Below, piece after piece: positions 1-10,629 of a DNA stretch of 64,000 nucleotides. Position 1 is the first letter of the stretch. Each line of letters begins with the position of its first letter. The notes under the pieces are model-generated. The model searched no databases. It saw nothing but the letters and a program-made list of their open reading frames with translations, and was not told the DNA's origin. A program made the position numbers and the translations under genes. Source of the stretch: Vigna angularis (Eukaryota > Streptophyta > Magnoliopsida > Fabales > Fabaceae); NCBI RefSeq assembly GCF_016808095.1, contig NC_068977.1:29847364-29911363 (forward strand), read 5' to 3'.

Positions 1-109
1 GAAGCTCGAAAGGTTGAATCTTGAGATTGTTTATACCCAGAAGCCAAGCAGCCATATTCTGCTCTTTGTCTTCTCCATTATCATCAATTGACATTCCTCC
101 CTTACCCAT
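1..109 (-). CDS. SDH: sorbitol dehydrogenase, 5' end of gene (partial, runs off left edge)
   Basis: The minus strand from 109 down to 1 encodes 36 codons beginning MGKGGMSIDD, followed by an acidic stretch and then NMAAWLLGINNLKIQPFEL. This N-terminus (MGKGGMS, then NMAAWL-GIN-LKIQPF) is what I know from plant NAD-dependent sorbitol/L-iditol 2-dehydrogenases, zinc enzymes of the medium-chain dehydrogenase family that oxidise sorbitol to fructose in the cytosol. The catalytic zinc ligands and Rossmann fold would lie beyond the edge, so activity cannot be judged. The ATG at 109 is the start because the family begins at this Met-Gly-Lys-Gly-Gly. The rest of the gene must lie to the left of the window. 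The call rests on 36 residues recalled from the family, not on a search. Confidence 0.82.
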   Translation of the reverse strand, partial: MGKGGMSIDDNGEDKEQNMAAWLLGINNLKIQPFEL

Positions 110-253
110 TTCCCTTCTCTTTCTAATCTTTAGCAACTTTCTATGATAGAAAGATTTCTACTTTCAGTTATGACAAAGTGATCCCTGCAGTGAACAATGA
201 TTTATTCTTTCTTTCCTATGTTGACTAGTACATTTGTTAAGATTCTCTTTTTG

Positions 254-262
254 TTTTATATA
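254..262 (-). promoter_or_regulatory. probable TATA box of the sorbitol dehydrogenase gene
   Basis: On the minus strand this reads TATATAAAA and sits about 145 bases upstream of the ATG at 109. That would leave a 5' UTR of roughly 110 bases. The surroundings are AT-rich, so a chance match is possible. Confidence 0.4.
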
Positions 263-2119
263 CTTAAAATTTACAATTAATAAATATTTTACTTTATGAA
301 ATATAATATATTAAATTTTATAATAACACGTTTACTGTGCAAATTATATTTAAATGTGTAACCATATGTTTTGTTAAAATAAACATTCATTTTTGTTTAA
401 CCATAATTTATAGTAAGTATGTTTATTTTAATAATTACATTGTACTTTATATTATGATAAGTAAATAATTTTTAATAAATAGATCTAAATTTAAGTTTAC
501 AATAAATAATTATGATATAGTTTCCATTACTGTAAATTTATTTTAAAAAATTACTAAAATTTAATTTACAAATAAAGATAAAGATATTTTTTTTATGTGT
601 GTAGAAAAGGTATAATAATAATAATAATGTCTAAACTAGTGAATAATTACAATCTTCAAATCTTTAAGTGTATTTTAATTCTAATTTGTATAAGAGTTTA
701 TTTAAATGATGATCTAATTTTATTTTTTGTTATTGACAATTTCTCTTAAAGATATAATGAAATTTTATTTAGAGATATAAATTAAAGAACAAAGTTAAAA
801 GAAATAGAATATTAAGAATGTCAAATACCATTATTTAGATATAAGTGTACTTTAAGATGATAGAGCAAAAACATTTTTGATAGTTATGAGGATTGATTGT
901 AAAATTGAAAAGAAGTAACAAATATTGAAAATACTTATATGAGAGAGTGGGAATAGTAATAAATCATAACTTTATTCTCCAAGTTATATACATTATAAGA
1001 GAAATGTAGATACTTCATGTACCTTATATAACATACTTTCTACCATTTATTTTATACATACGTCTTATTACTGATTAAAAATTATTAAAATTTAAAAAAT
1101 AGCGAATTTCATGTATTATTTATTTAATTTCACTTATGACTTATAATTTCAATATACTTTAACTAATAGAAAATATTATATTAACAAAAGACAGAAAGAA
1201 GTTTGTTATTTATCATGAAAAAAAAAATGAAAGGTGGATTTTGTGTTTAATATTGGGCTGTTCTTATCCATAAGCTTGGGTTGTGCATATCGTCCCAGTC
1301 ACTTTCCCTAGATAGCAATTTCATGCTAATGGGCTTAAATTTTTCAAGCTGTCATATCAAAGAATCATACCGAAATCAAGTTACCTCTTTCTTTTTCATC
1401 TTAATACAAATATTAGTGTAATTTATACTAACTCTTATTTTTATGATAAACATTATTTTTGGGTAAATATATTAATATTATTTTTATTAGTAAATAAACA
1501 AAATTTAATTTATTTATTTTGTTATAGTCAGATTTATTATTATTTGTCTTTTTTACTTATAAACATAACATATTTAAAGTAAGAAAATATATAATAAATA
1601 CAACAATTTTGGCTAAAGTTTTTTCTTTTATTTTATATATATTTTTAAATATTGAATTTATAAAGTTTAGAGTTTGATATTTATAAAGTTTAAAGATTTT
1701 TTTTATCACACTTTATTTATTTACTAAATTGATAAGAACAACACATTATTTTGTTATGTGTTATATATGGAAGGTGTTTTCTCTTATAAAATAATGTAAG
1801 TGTCAACCCAAATTCTTTTTCGAATTCTTTTTCCACTAACGATAGTGTATAGTTGTTGTTTGTTATACAAATTATTTTTCTTAAATAAATCATGCTCTTT
1901 TTATTGTGAATAAAAATATATAGAAACAATGATTAATCATTGTTTAAAACAAAATCTTCAAAAAAAATTATTTCTTTTATACAATGTTTTCCTAATTTTG
2001 AGAAAAAATAAATATTTTAAAAATACAACTTTTTTTGTTAACATTTTTTTACATGTAACCAATTACGATCACGTTCACATATCACATTTATATTTAGAAT
2101 TTTTTTATATATAATAAAA
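263..2119. other. AT-rich intergenic sequence, no gene seen
   Basis: Very AT-rich DNA with short, low-complexity reading frames only. A less AT-rich stretch at about 1230-1390 has no coding or repeat signature I recognise. Both strands of 1717-2114 hold small frames rich in Phe, Ile and Asn, as expected of AT-rich noise. Confidence 0.6.
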
Positions 2120-2375
2120 TGCGGTTAAGAGGTAGACTTTAAACCTAATTTAATCTAACAAAATTAGTTTGTAAGGTAAGATTTGAATTCATTTATATAC
2201 TATAAACTAACCTTATCATATGTGGGACTTCCAACACACTCTCTCAAATAAAAAAATAACAAATTTTGCAAGGATATGCTCTTAAGCATGACTTTGATAC
2301 CTTATTAAGAAGTGAACTTTAAGTCTAACACAACTCCACAAAATCGGCTATAAGATAAGGTTTGCACCCAAAATT
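2120..2375 (-). mobile_element. TRIM-like miniature LTR retroelement, right LTR truncated
   Basis: A left terminal repeat (about 2120-2236) runs from GGTTAAGAGGTAGACTTTAA to GGGACTTCCAACA. A second, shorter copy starts at about 2303 (TTAAGAAGTGAACTTTAAGT) and fades at about 2375. Between them, 2290-2302 reads GACTTTGATACCT, the complement of a primer-binding site for initiator tRNA-Met (canonical TGGTATCAGAGC). The element is therefore in minus orientation. LTRs of about 120 bases with almost no interior fit TRIM elements. It has no coding capacity. Related copies lie at 9311-9475 and 10192-10622. Confidence 0.6.
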
Positions 2376-2714
2376 TTCTAGGATATGGTCTTAACTATGA
2401 TGATCTCTCCAAAGAATTTATTTTTCAAAGCCTAAAATATTTTTTGTCCTCTTATTCAATTGAAATATTCAATTAGGTCCTTAATTTTCATTTGGTTCAA
2501 TTAAATCCTTATATTTATAAAAACGATCCAATTAAGTCATTTTCACAATATTAGGGTTAACAATTTGTCTGTATATGCCACTGTTAGGAATAAGATAATA
2601 AAAGAGGAAAAAGAAAAATAAAGGAAATAAAAATTTAACGTGATTAAGTGTACAAATGCAAGAATTTTCACTAAGTATGTCTTGTGATTGAGTGTTGTTG
2701 TTGTTGTTGGGAAA

Positions 2715-2774
2715 GTTGTTCATCCTTTGTGTGTCAAAGGAGGTGTTGTTCATCCTTTGTGTGTCGAAGGAGGT
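2715..2774. repeat. 30-bp tandem duplication
   Basis: Two adjacent 30-base units beginning GTTGTTCATCCTTTGTGTGT, differing at one base (CAAAGG versus CGAAGG). It lies in a 2580-2960 stretch that might be an LTR remnant but shows no firm ends. Confidence 0.8.
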
Positions 2775-3032
2775 GTTTTCTATCCTTAACTTTATTTTCT
2801 GTGATTGTAAGTTCTTGGTTATTTTTAGTGTTTAGTTAATCCCTCTTTAGTGATTAACAACTTGACGTAAGATCTTTTGATTTGAAGCAGTATAAATCAT
2901 AAAGTGATTTTTCTCTTCTATGAAGTTCATTTTTAAAAAGGAAAGTTCTTTTAAAAAGAAACTATTTTTATCGTAAAACCAATTTCCCCCCTCTTGCTTT
3001 TTATCCGCCTACCAACATTCTGCTGTGCAATT

Positions 3033-3564
3033 TTTAATAGGGTGTATAGAGCAGGAAGTTCACTTGAAAGATACAACACCAATGAGATCTAAGTCTAACC
3101 ATATAAGGGATTAACATAAATCTCAACCCAAAATCTTAAGGTTGAGATAATGGGTCTTCAAATTTATACGGTGAATAATTCCTTAAAGGTGAGTTCCTTC
3201 CACATTGGTATATTCCCCTTCCAGCGAAAGTATTCCCAACCACGAGTACCGCTTCGTACTGTTGTTCATCTTAATAAGACACACTTACCTGTAACTCTTG
3301 CCAAGAAGACTTTTGATATATAGACCATTGTACTTGTTGAGCCAGTCACCAAGACTAACCATCAGCTCTAATACCACTTGTTAGGTATATAGAGGAGGAG
3401 GTTCATTGGGAAGACACACACCAATGAGATTTGAGCCCAATCACATAAGAGATTGACACTCTCAACCAAAAACCTTAAAGCAATGGATCTTCACCTTTAT
3501 ATGGTGCTCTATTTTCTCATTTCTACCAAATGTAGGACTTAGACTCACACTTTGATTTCCAACA
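3033..3564 (-). mobile_element. TRIM retroelement with two LTRs, PBS and PPT
   Basis: The right LTR is 3380-3564, from TGTTAGGTATATAGAG to GATTTCCAACA. A diverged left copy spans about 3033-3204; both share the blocks CACCAATGAGAT and ACATAAG.GATT. Next to the right LTR, 3367-3378 (GCTCTAATACCA) is the complement of a tRNA-Met primer-binding site. Next to the left LTR, 3213-3222 (TTCCCCTTCC) is a polypurine tract on the minus strand. LTR-PPT-interior-PBS-LTR on the minus strand, with about 175 bases of interior and no ORF, is the TRIM layout. It lies directly beside the copia remnant that starts near 3583. Confidence 0.72.
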
Positions 3565-3582
3565 TTGTTTGACCAATTCCAG

Positions 3583-5440
3583 TAGTTCTAGTGGCATAAA
3601 TAGTGACTATACGCATCTTCTTGATAATGGAAAAAATTAAAAATGGAAAGTTCATCAAATGGATGCACATAACATGTTTCTTCATGATGATTTGGTTAAA
3701 GAAATGTACATGAAATTTACTTTAGGTTTTGGAAACATTGATCCAAATTTGGTTTCATAGGTTGAAAACGTCGTTGTATGGCTGAAAAATAGCTCTTTGT
3801 TGTTAGTTTCATAAGTTGGCTACGACATTGAAATGTTATGTCTTTGTTCAATCCCATTTAGATTACTCACTATTTATATTGCACATGATAGAAATACATC
3901 TCCATTGTAGCCAATTGGATGACTTAATTATTACATGTAATTATATTTCTGCTATGAAAATTATCTTTATAGTGGAAATACATATTGAAAATCATTCAAG
4001 ATACAAGTTTATTAAGAGTCAATCTTGCAAATTTTCCAATGGAACAATACCATAAGCTAGCTTGTGGCTTTGGTACAAGTCTTGAAGATCCAAAACCTAT
4101 TGAAGATTGACTAAGTAATTAATCTGTTTGTTTGTAACTAGAACCAGTTTATACCGTATAATTTTTTTCTTAGTTTATGCATAAGCCTCATAAAGAATAT
4201 TGGGAGGCAACCTTAAGGGTTATTAGAAATTTGAAGAAACATTTAGGACAAAATATTCTATTTCGATTTGATAGTAAACTAGAACTATAAGAATGATGTG
4301 ATTCAGATTGGGCAGCTGTCCACTTATAAGAAGTTCTTTGACTTGTTGAGTGATGCTTTGTTGGGTTATTGGGATCCCTTTCTATGTGGAGAATAGGCCC
4401 AAATAATGTGGACCTTTATGTCTCACTAGGTCAAATAGAGATGGGTCAGATTAGTAGGACACATTAGAGTCATTTGAAGAGAGGCAAAAGCCAAGTAAGA
4501 GAAAAAGAAAGAGAGAAAGTCATTGTTGTATAACCCTAAACCCGCACTGGTGTTTTTGTCGTTGTGAAGTTGTTCACCGTTGGATCGAGGTGAGTTTTGG
4601 ACAACAGGTTCCAGACATATGTTTCTTCATTCTGACCGTTTGGATCGTCAATCGGAAGTCTAGATTAAGAGAAATCGGTCCCGCACCAGCAGCCCTGTTT
4701 TGGAGATTTTTCATCTTCTTTGTTCTCATTTGTAAGCATTTGTGCTTATTTAAATTGGCTTATTGAACACATAATTTGGTGTTATTATTAGAGAATCTTT
4801 TGTACCCTATTATTGATCATAGTGGATTTTTCTTTGGTCTGGACGACTCGTGGTTTTTGCCCTTGCATTGAGGGGTTTTCCACGCTAAAAATTATTGGTG
4901 TGTCTTTGTGCTTTGGATTCTATTTTTGTTCTATTTGTTTGGTGCTCCTCACAGATTCTCGCAAGAAAGAGGGATTGAATTTCCGCTGCGTTATTACTGT
5001 TTGATTATATTTTTTGGCCCTTTCATCCATCATGCTTCATGGTTCTTCTCTAGTATCTTGAAAAACTAAAAAATAATCAATAGTCTCTCTCTTATGTAGA
5101 GACTAAATATTGCTTTATGGAGGTAACCATATGTGAGTTAAAATTCCCAAAACAATTACTTAGTGATTTAGGGGTTATTGATTATAAAGGGATGTGATTG
5201 TATTGTGATAGTCAATATATATTTCATATCACTCAAAATCTAAATTTTTGTGAAAAAACACAATGTATTGAAGTTGATTGTCATTTTGTTCATAATGAGT
5301 AACAACTAGTATCATTTGTCTCTCATGTGATACAACTAGCAAACAATTTTACAAAGGTCTTGAAAAAAACACAATTTGAGTATCTTATCCGCAAGTTAGG
5401 AATTTAAAATCTTCATCTTGAGCTTTAGAGAATATTGAGA
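3583..5440 (+). pseudogene. Ty1/copia pol remnant (reverse transcriptase and RNase H), interrupted by a solo LTR
   Basis: Conceptual translation with frame changes gives copia landmarks in order. About 3640-3735 gives KWKVHQMDAHNMFLHDDL, the W-vhQmDv-nAFLHGDL motif of copia reverse transcriptase. About 3750-3810 corresponds to the LYGLKQ-P region. The frame from 3816 gives LATTLKC-FVQS--DYSLF, then LDDLIIT where YVDDLIIT is expected. About 4180-4345 gives EYWEATLRVIRNLKK and CDSDWA. After an insertion at 4359-5032 the RNase H part resumes (about 5040-5440), with matches to SWKTKKQ, the HIEVDCHFV block and FTK-L. Several frameshifts and stops make it non-functional. No LTR of the parent element can be assigned. 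Confidence 0.85.
4359..5032 (+). mobile_element. solo copia-type LTR inside the copia remnant
   Basis: A 674-bp block breaks the copia pol between the CDSDWA region and the RNase H region. It begins TGTTGGGTTATTGGGATCCC and ends CATCCATCA (TG...CA). It is flanked on both sides by the 5-bp direct repeat TGCTT (4354-4358 and 5033-5037). Removing it restores the order of the pol motifs. The small frame at 4813-5004 is part of the LTR and not a gene. Strand is inferred from resemblance to copia LTR ends. Confidence 0.78.
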
Positions 5441-5819
5441 TATTATCCTTATGATTGTTTATATTATTTTTTTATTATTGATTGGGAGATATATTCTTAA
5501 CCTAATTATGGACATAATTATAGTCATGTTTATGGATATTATTTGATGGATACTTTTACTAACTACATTTTTGACTTAATTTGTGTAACAAGTCTTGTAA
5601 TATATACTTATATTATATTGATAACTTATTAATAAAGAAATATAAGTTTTATTGTTGTAAAATTTATCGAAGGTTAAGTTGTAGTAAAAATTGGACTGAA
5701 AGGAAAGATTGAGTTTCAACTCTATTTTTATTTGAGGGAAAATAAAACCAAAAGTAAAGATTGAATTTGTATTGCATTTTCTCTTAATAAAAGAATACCA
5801 AAAAACCAACTTCATGTAG
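5441..5819. other. AT-rich sequence after the copia remnant
   Basis: Probably the decayed 3' part or flank of the copia element. I see no gene and no clear LTR. Confidence 0.4.
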
Positions 5820-6770
5820 CATTACCAAATACACTTTCAAAACTTTTATTCAAAACACTTTAATAAATACAACTTTCAAACAAACTCAAAATGATTAATA
5901 CAACCATAATCTACTCAAATATCATCCTTCAATTGAACATTGATAATTAAACTTAACATACATATATTTCCATTCACGTCAAACTCGTAAACAAATATAT
6001 ATGAAAAACTCTACTCATCTAAGCCATATTTAATAAACTCTCACTTTACCTATGCATAATATAGCCACTATACTAACATCTTAACAAGAGTATAAAATTC
6101 AAAGCATTCTAAAACAATCTTCTATTAACCGAAAGCTCAAATAATATTCTTACTTAATTTCAAACATTCAATTTTTTTTCGAATAAAAATAATCTTTGCA
6201 CAAAAATAAAAATATTGTGACCAAGTCACATTCACATACAAATAATCTATTCTAACATTCTATAAAAAAATATATCCAAATAATCTATTCTAACATTCTA
6301 TAAAAAAACATAAAAAAACTTCGTTTGTAATTTTTTGTTCTAAAGTAATTTTCAACCGAAATAGAACTTAGTGACCTATAATACAACATCCAAACACAAC
6401 AAAATTTGAATATAAGCTTCGCTAAGTTAAGACTCATACCCTCACCGAACAATGACGTCAATTTTTTATTTTAAAATGAAGATAATAAAGCATCTCTAGA
6501 ATTTATCATAAGCTTATTGATTGAAAATGATCCGTAGGTTTTCACTTGCATGGGATGATAAAATTCTCAAATAGATGAGGTTTAGAAGAATAAAATTAAA
6601 AATAAAGTAGAAAGAAATTTTATAGAGGGTAGATTTTTTTTCTTTATCCAAGATAGAAAAGAATGAGAGTTGGCTTTACAAAATTAATATATAGTTATTA
6701 ATGAAAAATATTTACTAATTTATCATAATAACATATATTAAAATTTGTTATTAAACCCCGAGTTATAACA
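5820..6770 (-). mobile_element. possible degenerate LTR fragment
   Basis: The block ends AAACCCCGAGTTATAACA (6754-6771). On the minus strand that begins TGTTATAACTCGGGGTTT, resembling the 5' LTR ends of the solo LTR family seen at 24241 and 56431. Interior wording is loosely like the 5' half of those LTRs in reverse. No target-site duplication was found and the left end is unknown. Confidence 0.25.
6239..6308. repeat. short tandem duplication
   Basis: Two near-identical units of about 38 bases containing AATAATCTATTCTAACATTC followed by TATAAAAAAA. This is a recent local duplication. Confidence 0.75.
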
Positions 6771-7201
6771 TTTTATATGAACAAATAATTGACATTGTTA
6801 TCATTTATGAACACTTGGCATTTTCTAACAGGAAAGCAACTGGATAACATAACAACAGTGGAACAAAACTATTTAATTTTGGAAAGCTTAAGAAATTACG
6901 TGCAACAAAAATAGATTTTAAGAAAAATCTGTTGTTGAGTGCTGAATTTGTTTCCTCTAAAATGGATTACCATGATAACACTGTAAGAGAACAGAGAAAA
7001 GAGGAAGGAAGAACCAGAGAGCAGAGCGGAAAGAATTGTATTATGAAAATTGCCAAAAAAATACAACAAGGAAAAGAAATATATACAGAAAGAAAAGAAA
7101 ACAAAAGAAACTTCCTAGACCGAACGTCTTAAAAAGGAAACGATCGGTAATAAGAAGACAAACAGAAACGAACGAGACGGAACGAACGTCAGAGCAAAAG
7201 G

Positions 7202-7525
7202 CGAGCGTTCCTGTCGAGCAGTGTGAGCGACAGGCACAAGGACGAGCGTTCCTGTCGAGCAGGATGGACGACAGGCACGAAGCGAGCGTTCCTGTCGAGC
7301 AGTGTGAACGACAGACACGATGACGATCGTTCCTGTCGAGCAATGTGAACGACAGGAACAAGGACGAGCGTTCCTGTCGAGCAGGATGGACGACAGGCAT
7401 GATGCGAGCGTTCCTGTCGAGCAATGTGAACGACAGGAACAAGGACGAGCGTTCCTGTCGAGCAGGATGGACGACAGGCATGATGCGAGCGTTCCTGTCG
7501 AGCAGTGTGAGCGACAGGCACGAAG
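7202..7525. repeat. GC-rich minisatellite, about eight 40-bp units, each able to form a hairpin
   Basis: About eight units of 40-41 bases, each with the core GCGTTCCTGTCGAGCA (7202, 7243, 7283, 7323, 7363, 7404, 7444, 7485). Two unit types alternate (interior AGTGTGAACG versus GGATGGACG), giving an ~81-bp higher-order period. In each unit CCTGTCG and CGACAGG are inverted, a 7-bp stem with a loop of about 11 bases. The array gives open frames in several frames on both strands (up to 192 codons on the minus strand), which is expected because 81 is a multiple of three. I do not regard these as genes. Flanks (7113-7201, 7526-7620) contain GAACGACC-type motifs, so the array may sit in a decayed retroelement. 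Confidence 0.85.
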
Positions 7526-7689
7526 ACGAGCGGCAACAAACATATGAGGTCGAACGACCAAAATAACGATCGACAACAAACAGATAAGGACGAACGACCA
7601 TAATAACTCTATCAAACACTCCAATCTTAACGTGACGACCTTAATTCCTATGTTAATGGTCCAACCCACCTAGACCATTTATCTGCATT

Positions 7690-8570
7690 CCACATTCAGC
7701 AACCTTTTATTAATCCAAGGAATATAGTTCAAAACAAGCACTGCTAAAGTAGAAAAAAACATTGAAGGTAGACCCCAAAAACCTTCCAAACAGTGAAGTT
7801 TTTTCATTGAATGTGAATAGAAAACGACCCTTTTTCGCCGGCCATCTCTATGTGCCTAGCCTTAAATTGCATTTAAATAGTGTGCCAAATTTCTATTCAT
7901 TACCTGTTCTTCTTGTGACTTTGTCAAACTTGCCCCACACTTCCACTCACTTCCCCAAACCCAATTCCATTTCATCATCACATTTCCAAAACTCAATCAA
8001 TCAATGACTTTCTCCATCATCTCACTCTTCCTCCACCCAAGTTTGGGCTTTACTTGCTTTCACTTTATTTATTGTGCTTTGAATTTGCTTCAACATTTCT
8101 CTCCATAGTTACAATATCTCTACCACCTTCTGTCAATAACTACCTACCTAAAAAGTAAAACAACCTTAATTAATGAAATCCTTTTGTCAATGGTGCCAAT
8201 TCAAGTTGGGTATTTGTAGTAGTACTATCTTTAATTTTGCTACACAGATTTTGTATATTGTTCAATGAAAAATCAAAGTACAATACAATTAGGAGTTCGA
8301 TGTAATGCATTAATTAATAATTGAAGACACTATAAAGTTATGTTCTAGGTTTTGTGATTTGATGGCTTCTAGTTTGCTTTTCAAAAGTTCATCTTCTCTA
8401 TTTCCTACATGTCTTCGTTTTGTTGGCATATTCTTTTGTTTCGATCAAGATTCTGTGTTTCTAATTTCTGTTTTTATAGAATTTAATTCACCCTTTTCTT
8501 GGATTAATGGGATTTTTCTGCTGAAATATATTATTATTATTATTAATATTAGTATTTTCTATATTTGACC
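7690..8570. other. low-copy-looking stretch without an identifiable gene
   Basis: This stretch is less AT-biased than its flanks and rich in CT-runs (about 7920-8120), like a promoter or 5' UTR. The frames at 7762-8007 and 8359-8568 show no domain I recognise. A 29-base block at 7860-7888 (around AATTGCATTTAAAT and GTGTGCCAA) recurs at 9135-9163 with two differences, so part of this region may be duplicated. A non-coding transcript or a dead 5' gene end is possible. Confidence 0.3.
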
Positions 8571-9310
8571 CGTTCAAAATGGCCTTAGAATTTGTGTTTG
8601 ATAGAATAAATGTTTTGAAAAAAATAAATAAATAACTTTAGAGAATGTCTTTCTTCTTGACTATATAAATAAATCAATACCCAGAAACTCTTTTCCCCTT
8701 TCATGAATATATGAATGTTCTCATATATAATTTACTATGCCGCAAACTCAATTTAATTATGGTATAAAAACTTATTAAATTGACCTTAAATACAAATTCT
8801 TAATTTTAAATTTGATTCATATAGTATATTCCTATAATTTGATTCTTACCTATAATAAACTTTAATCTAATATTTATATGTGCATATATAATTATAAATA
8901 CAATAAAGATCAAATTATAGGAGTATACGAGAATTAACAATGATAATAATCAAATAAGTAATATTTACACAAATAAGACTAACTTGATAAAGTTTTATAA
9001 ATGAAAACCAAATTTAAAATTTGAAACATACATAAAAACTAGCATACACGTTTAAGCTTTCTTGTATTGAGTGCTGTAGCTAAGTACAATAATTATAATA
9101 CCATTTCGGCACTCAAACTAAAATACACGTTTAACCTTCAATTGCATTTAAATTGTGTGCCAAGTTCTTTATGTATATTAAACCTGTAATTTCATCTTAA
9201 TAATTTGTGTAATAGAATATTTGATACCCAATATTTGCATGAGTTATGGAACTGAAATTTATATTTTTAATTAAAATTTGACTAATAAAATAGTACTAAT
9301 CTCATAAGTG
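8571..9310. other. AT-rich intergenic sequence
   Basis: No gene seen. It holds the diverged second copy (9135-9163) of the 7860-7888 block. Confidence 0.5.
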
Positions 9311-9376
9311 ATGGTTAAGAAGTGATTTTAAGTTTAATTCAACTCGATAAAATCGACTTTTTAAAATGAGTTTTTA

Positions 9377-9467
<91 letters not shown>

Positions 9468-9475
9468 ATTGACCA
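9311..9475. mobile_element. TRIM LTR fragment carrying an (AT)n expansion
   Basis: GGTTAAGAAGTGATTTTAAG and AATTCAACTCGATAAAATCG match the LTR of the TRIM family at 2120 and 10192. The expected short TATATA run of the LTR is replaced by about 41 AT units at 9381-9462, then ATTATAAATTGACC, the LTR sequence that normally follows. Confidence 0.6.
9381..9462. repeat. (AT)n microsatellite
   Basis: Uninterrupted AT dinucleotides, about 41 units, inside a TRIM LTR fragment. Confidence 0.95.
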
Positions 9476-10191
9476 TAGTGGTTTCATTATATTTATAAAT
9501 TGATCATAGTGATTTCATTATATGAATTAGCCTCATAATATTACATGTTAATGGGTAGATTTTATTATTGGGTAGATTTTATTACTTTTTTTTTACTCAA
9601 TAAAAAATATTGGTAAGTGGCCATCAAACATAACTTCTACTCATTTTTCACTAACATTTCTTTATAAAAAATATTTTAATTTAACTCAATTTCTTAAATT
9701 CTATGAATTTTTTTCACTATCTATTTTTTTTATAAAAAAAATATTTAAATTTAACAATCATAATATTATATATTTTATCATATCTTTAATCAATATAAAA
9801 TTTTTAATACATTTTCTCATATTATTTATTTGGAACGTGAAATAGATGAAACTTTAATAACTAATGACACAACAGTTTTATTGATCTTTCTTGGAAGATA
9901 ATTTAATTATATATAGTAAAATAAACTTTTAAATTAATTCAATCTCATAATTAACCAAGTAAGTAATATAGATGTAATTATATCTTTAGTTCATGTGAGA
10001 GTTTTAATATTCTCTCTCGTGTCAATGTTAATGAATGATTGAAAATATCAAACATGATACCTCACTTAAATGGGCTATGATGAATTATAATATAATTTTG
10101 AAAAAAAGAAATTTAATTCAACTTGGTATGTATAATATACAGATTTATATTTATTTATATATTATAGTTTAATGTATATTTAATTAATATA
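9476..10191. other. AT-rich intergenic sequence
   Basis: No gene or clear element seen. TTATAAATTGA.CATAGTG.TTTCATTA is repeated at about 9463-9492 and 9494-9522, a small tandem duplication. Confidence 0.5.
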
Positions 10192-10521
10192 ATTATTAAG
10201 AATTAAATTTTAAGTCTAATTTAACCTCACAAAAACAGTTTGTAATGTGAAATTTGCATCCATTTATATATTATTATGAATTAACTTTGTCTAATCGATC
10301 TGAGACTTCCAACACTCCTCTAGCACTAAGGCAAATATATATATCTCATGCGTGAGACTAGAAATAAATAGGTGATCCGAGATAGTAGATGAAACAATAG
10401 ATCCAACAAATAACAAATTTTGTTAGAATAAGATTTAACACATGACTCTGATATTATGTTAAGAAGTAAATTTTACGTATAACTCAACCCCACAAAATCA
10501 TATCACAAGATAAGATTTATA

Positions 10522-10581
<60 letters not shown>

Positions 10582-10622
10582 GAATTAGTTTTATATCTAA
10601 TGAAAAGAAGACTTTCCAATAA
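10192..10622 (-). mobile_element. TRIM retroelement, complete but degenerate
   Basis: Left LTR about 10192-10314, ending GAGACTTCCAACA. Right LTR about 10457-10622, starting TGTTAAGAAGTAAATTTTAC. Between them 10444-10456 (GACTCTGATATTA) is the complement of a tRNA-Met primer-binding site, which sets the minus orientation. No coding capacity. An (AT)n run at about 10525-10578 lies in the right LTR, at the same internal position as the expansion in the fragment at 9311. Confidence 0.65.
10525..10578. repeat. (AT)n microsatellite
   Basis: About 27 AT units within the right LTR of a TRIM element. Confidence 0.95.
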
Positions 10623-10629
10623 TAAAATC

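Noticed and set aside
7041..7669. Long minus-strand frames (192, 184 and 116 codons) and plus-strand frames at 7036-7566
   Set aside because: All are translations of the 40-bp minisatellite, open in several frames because the 81-bp period is a multiple of three.
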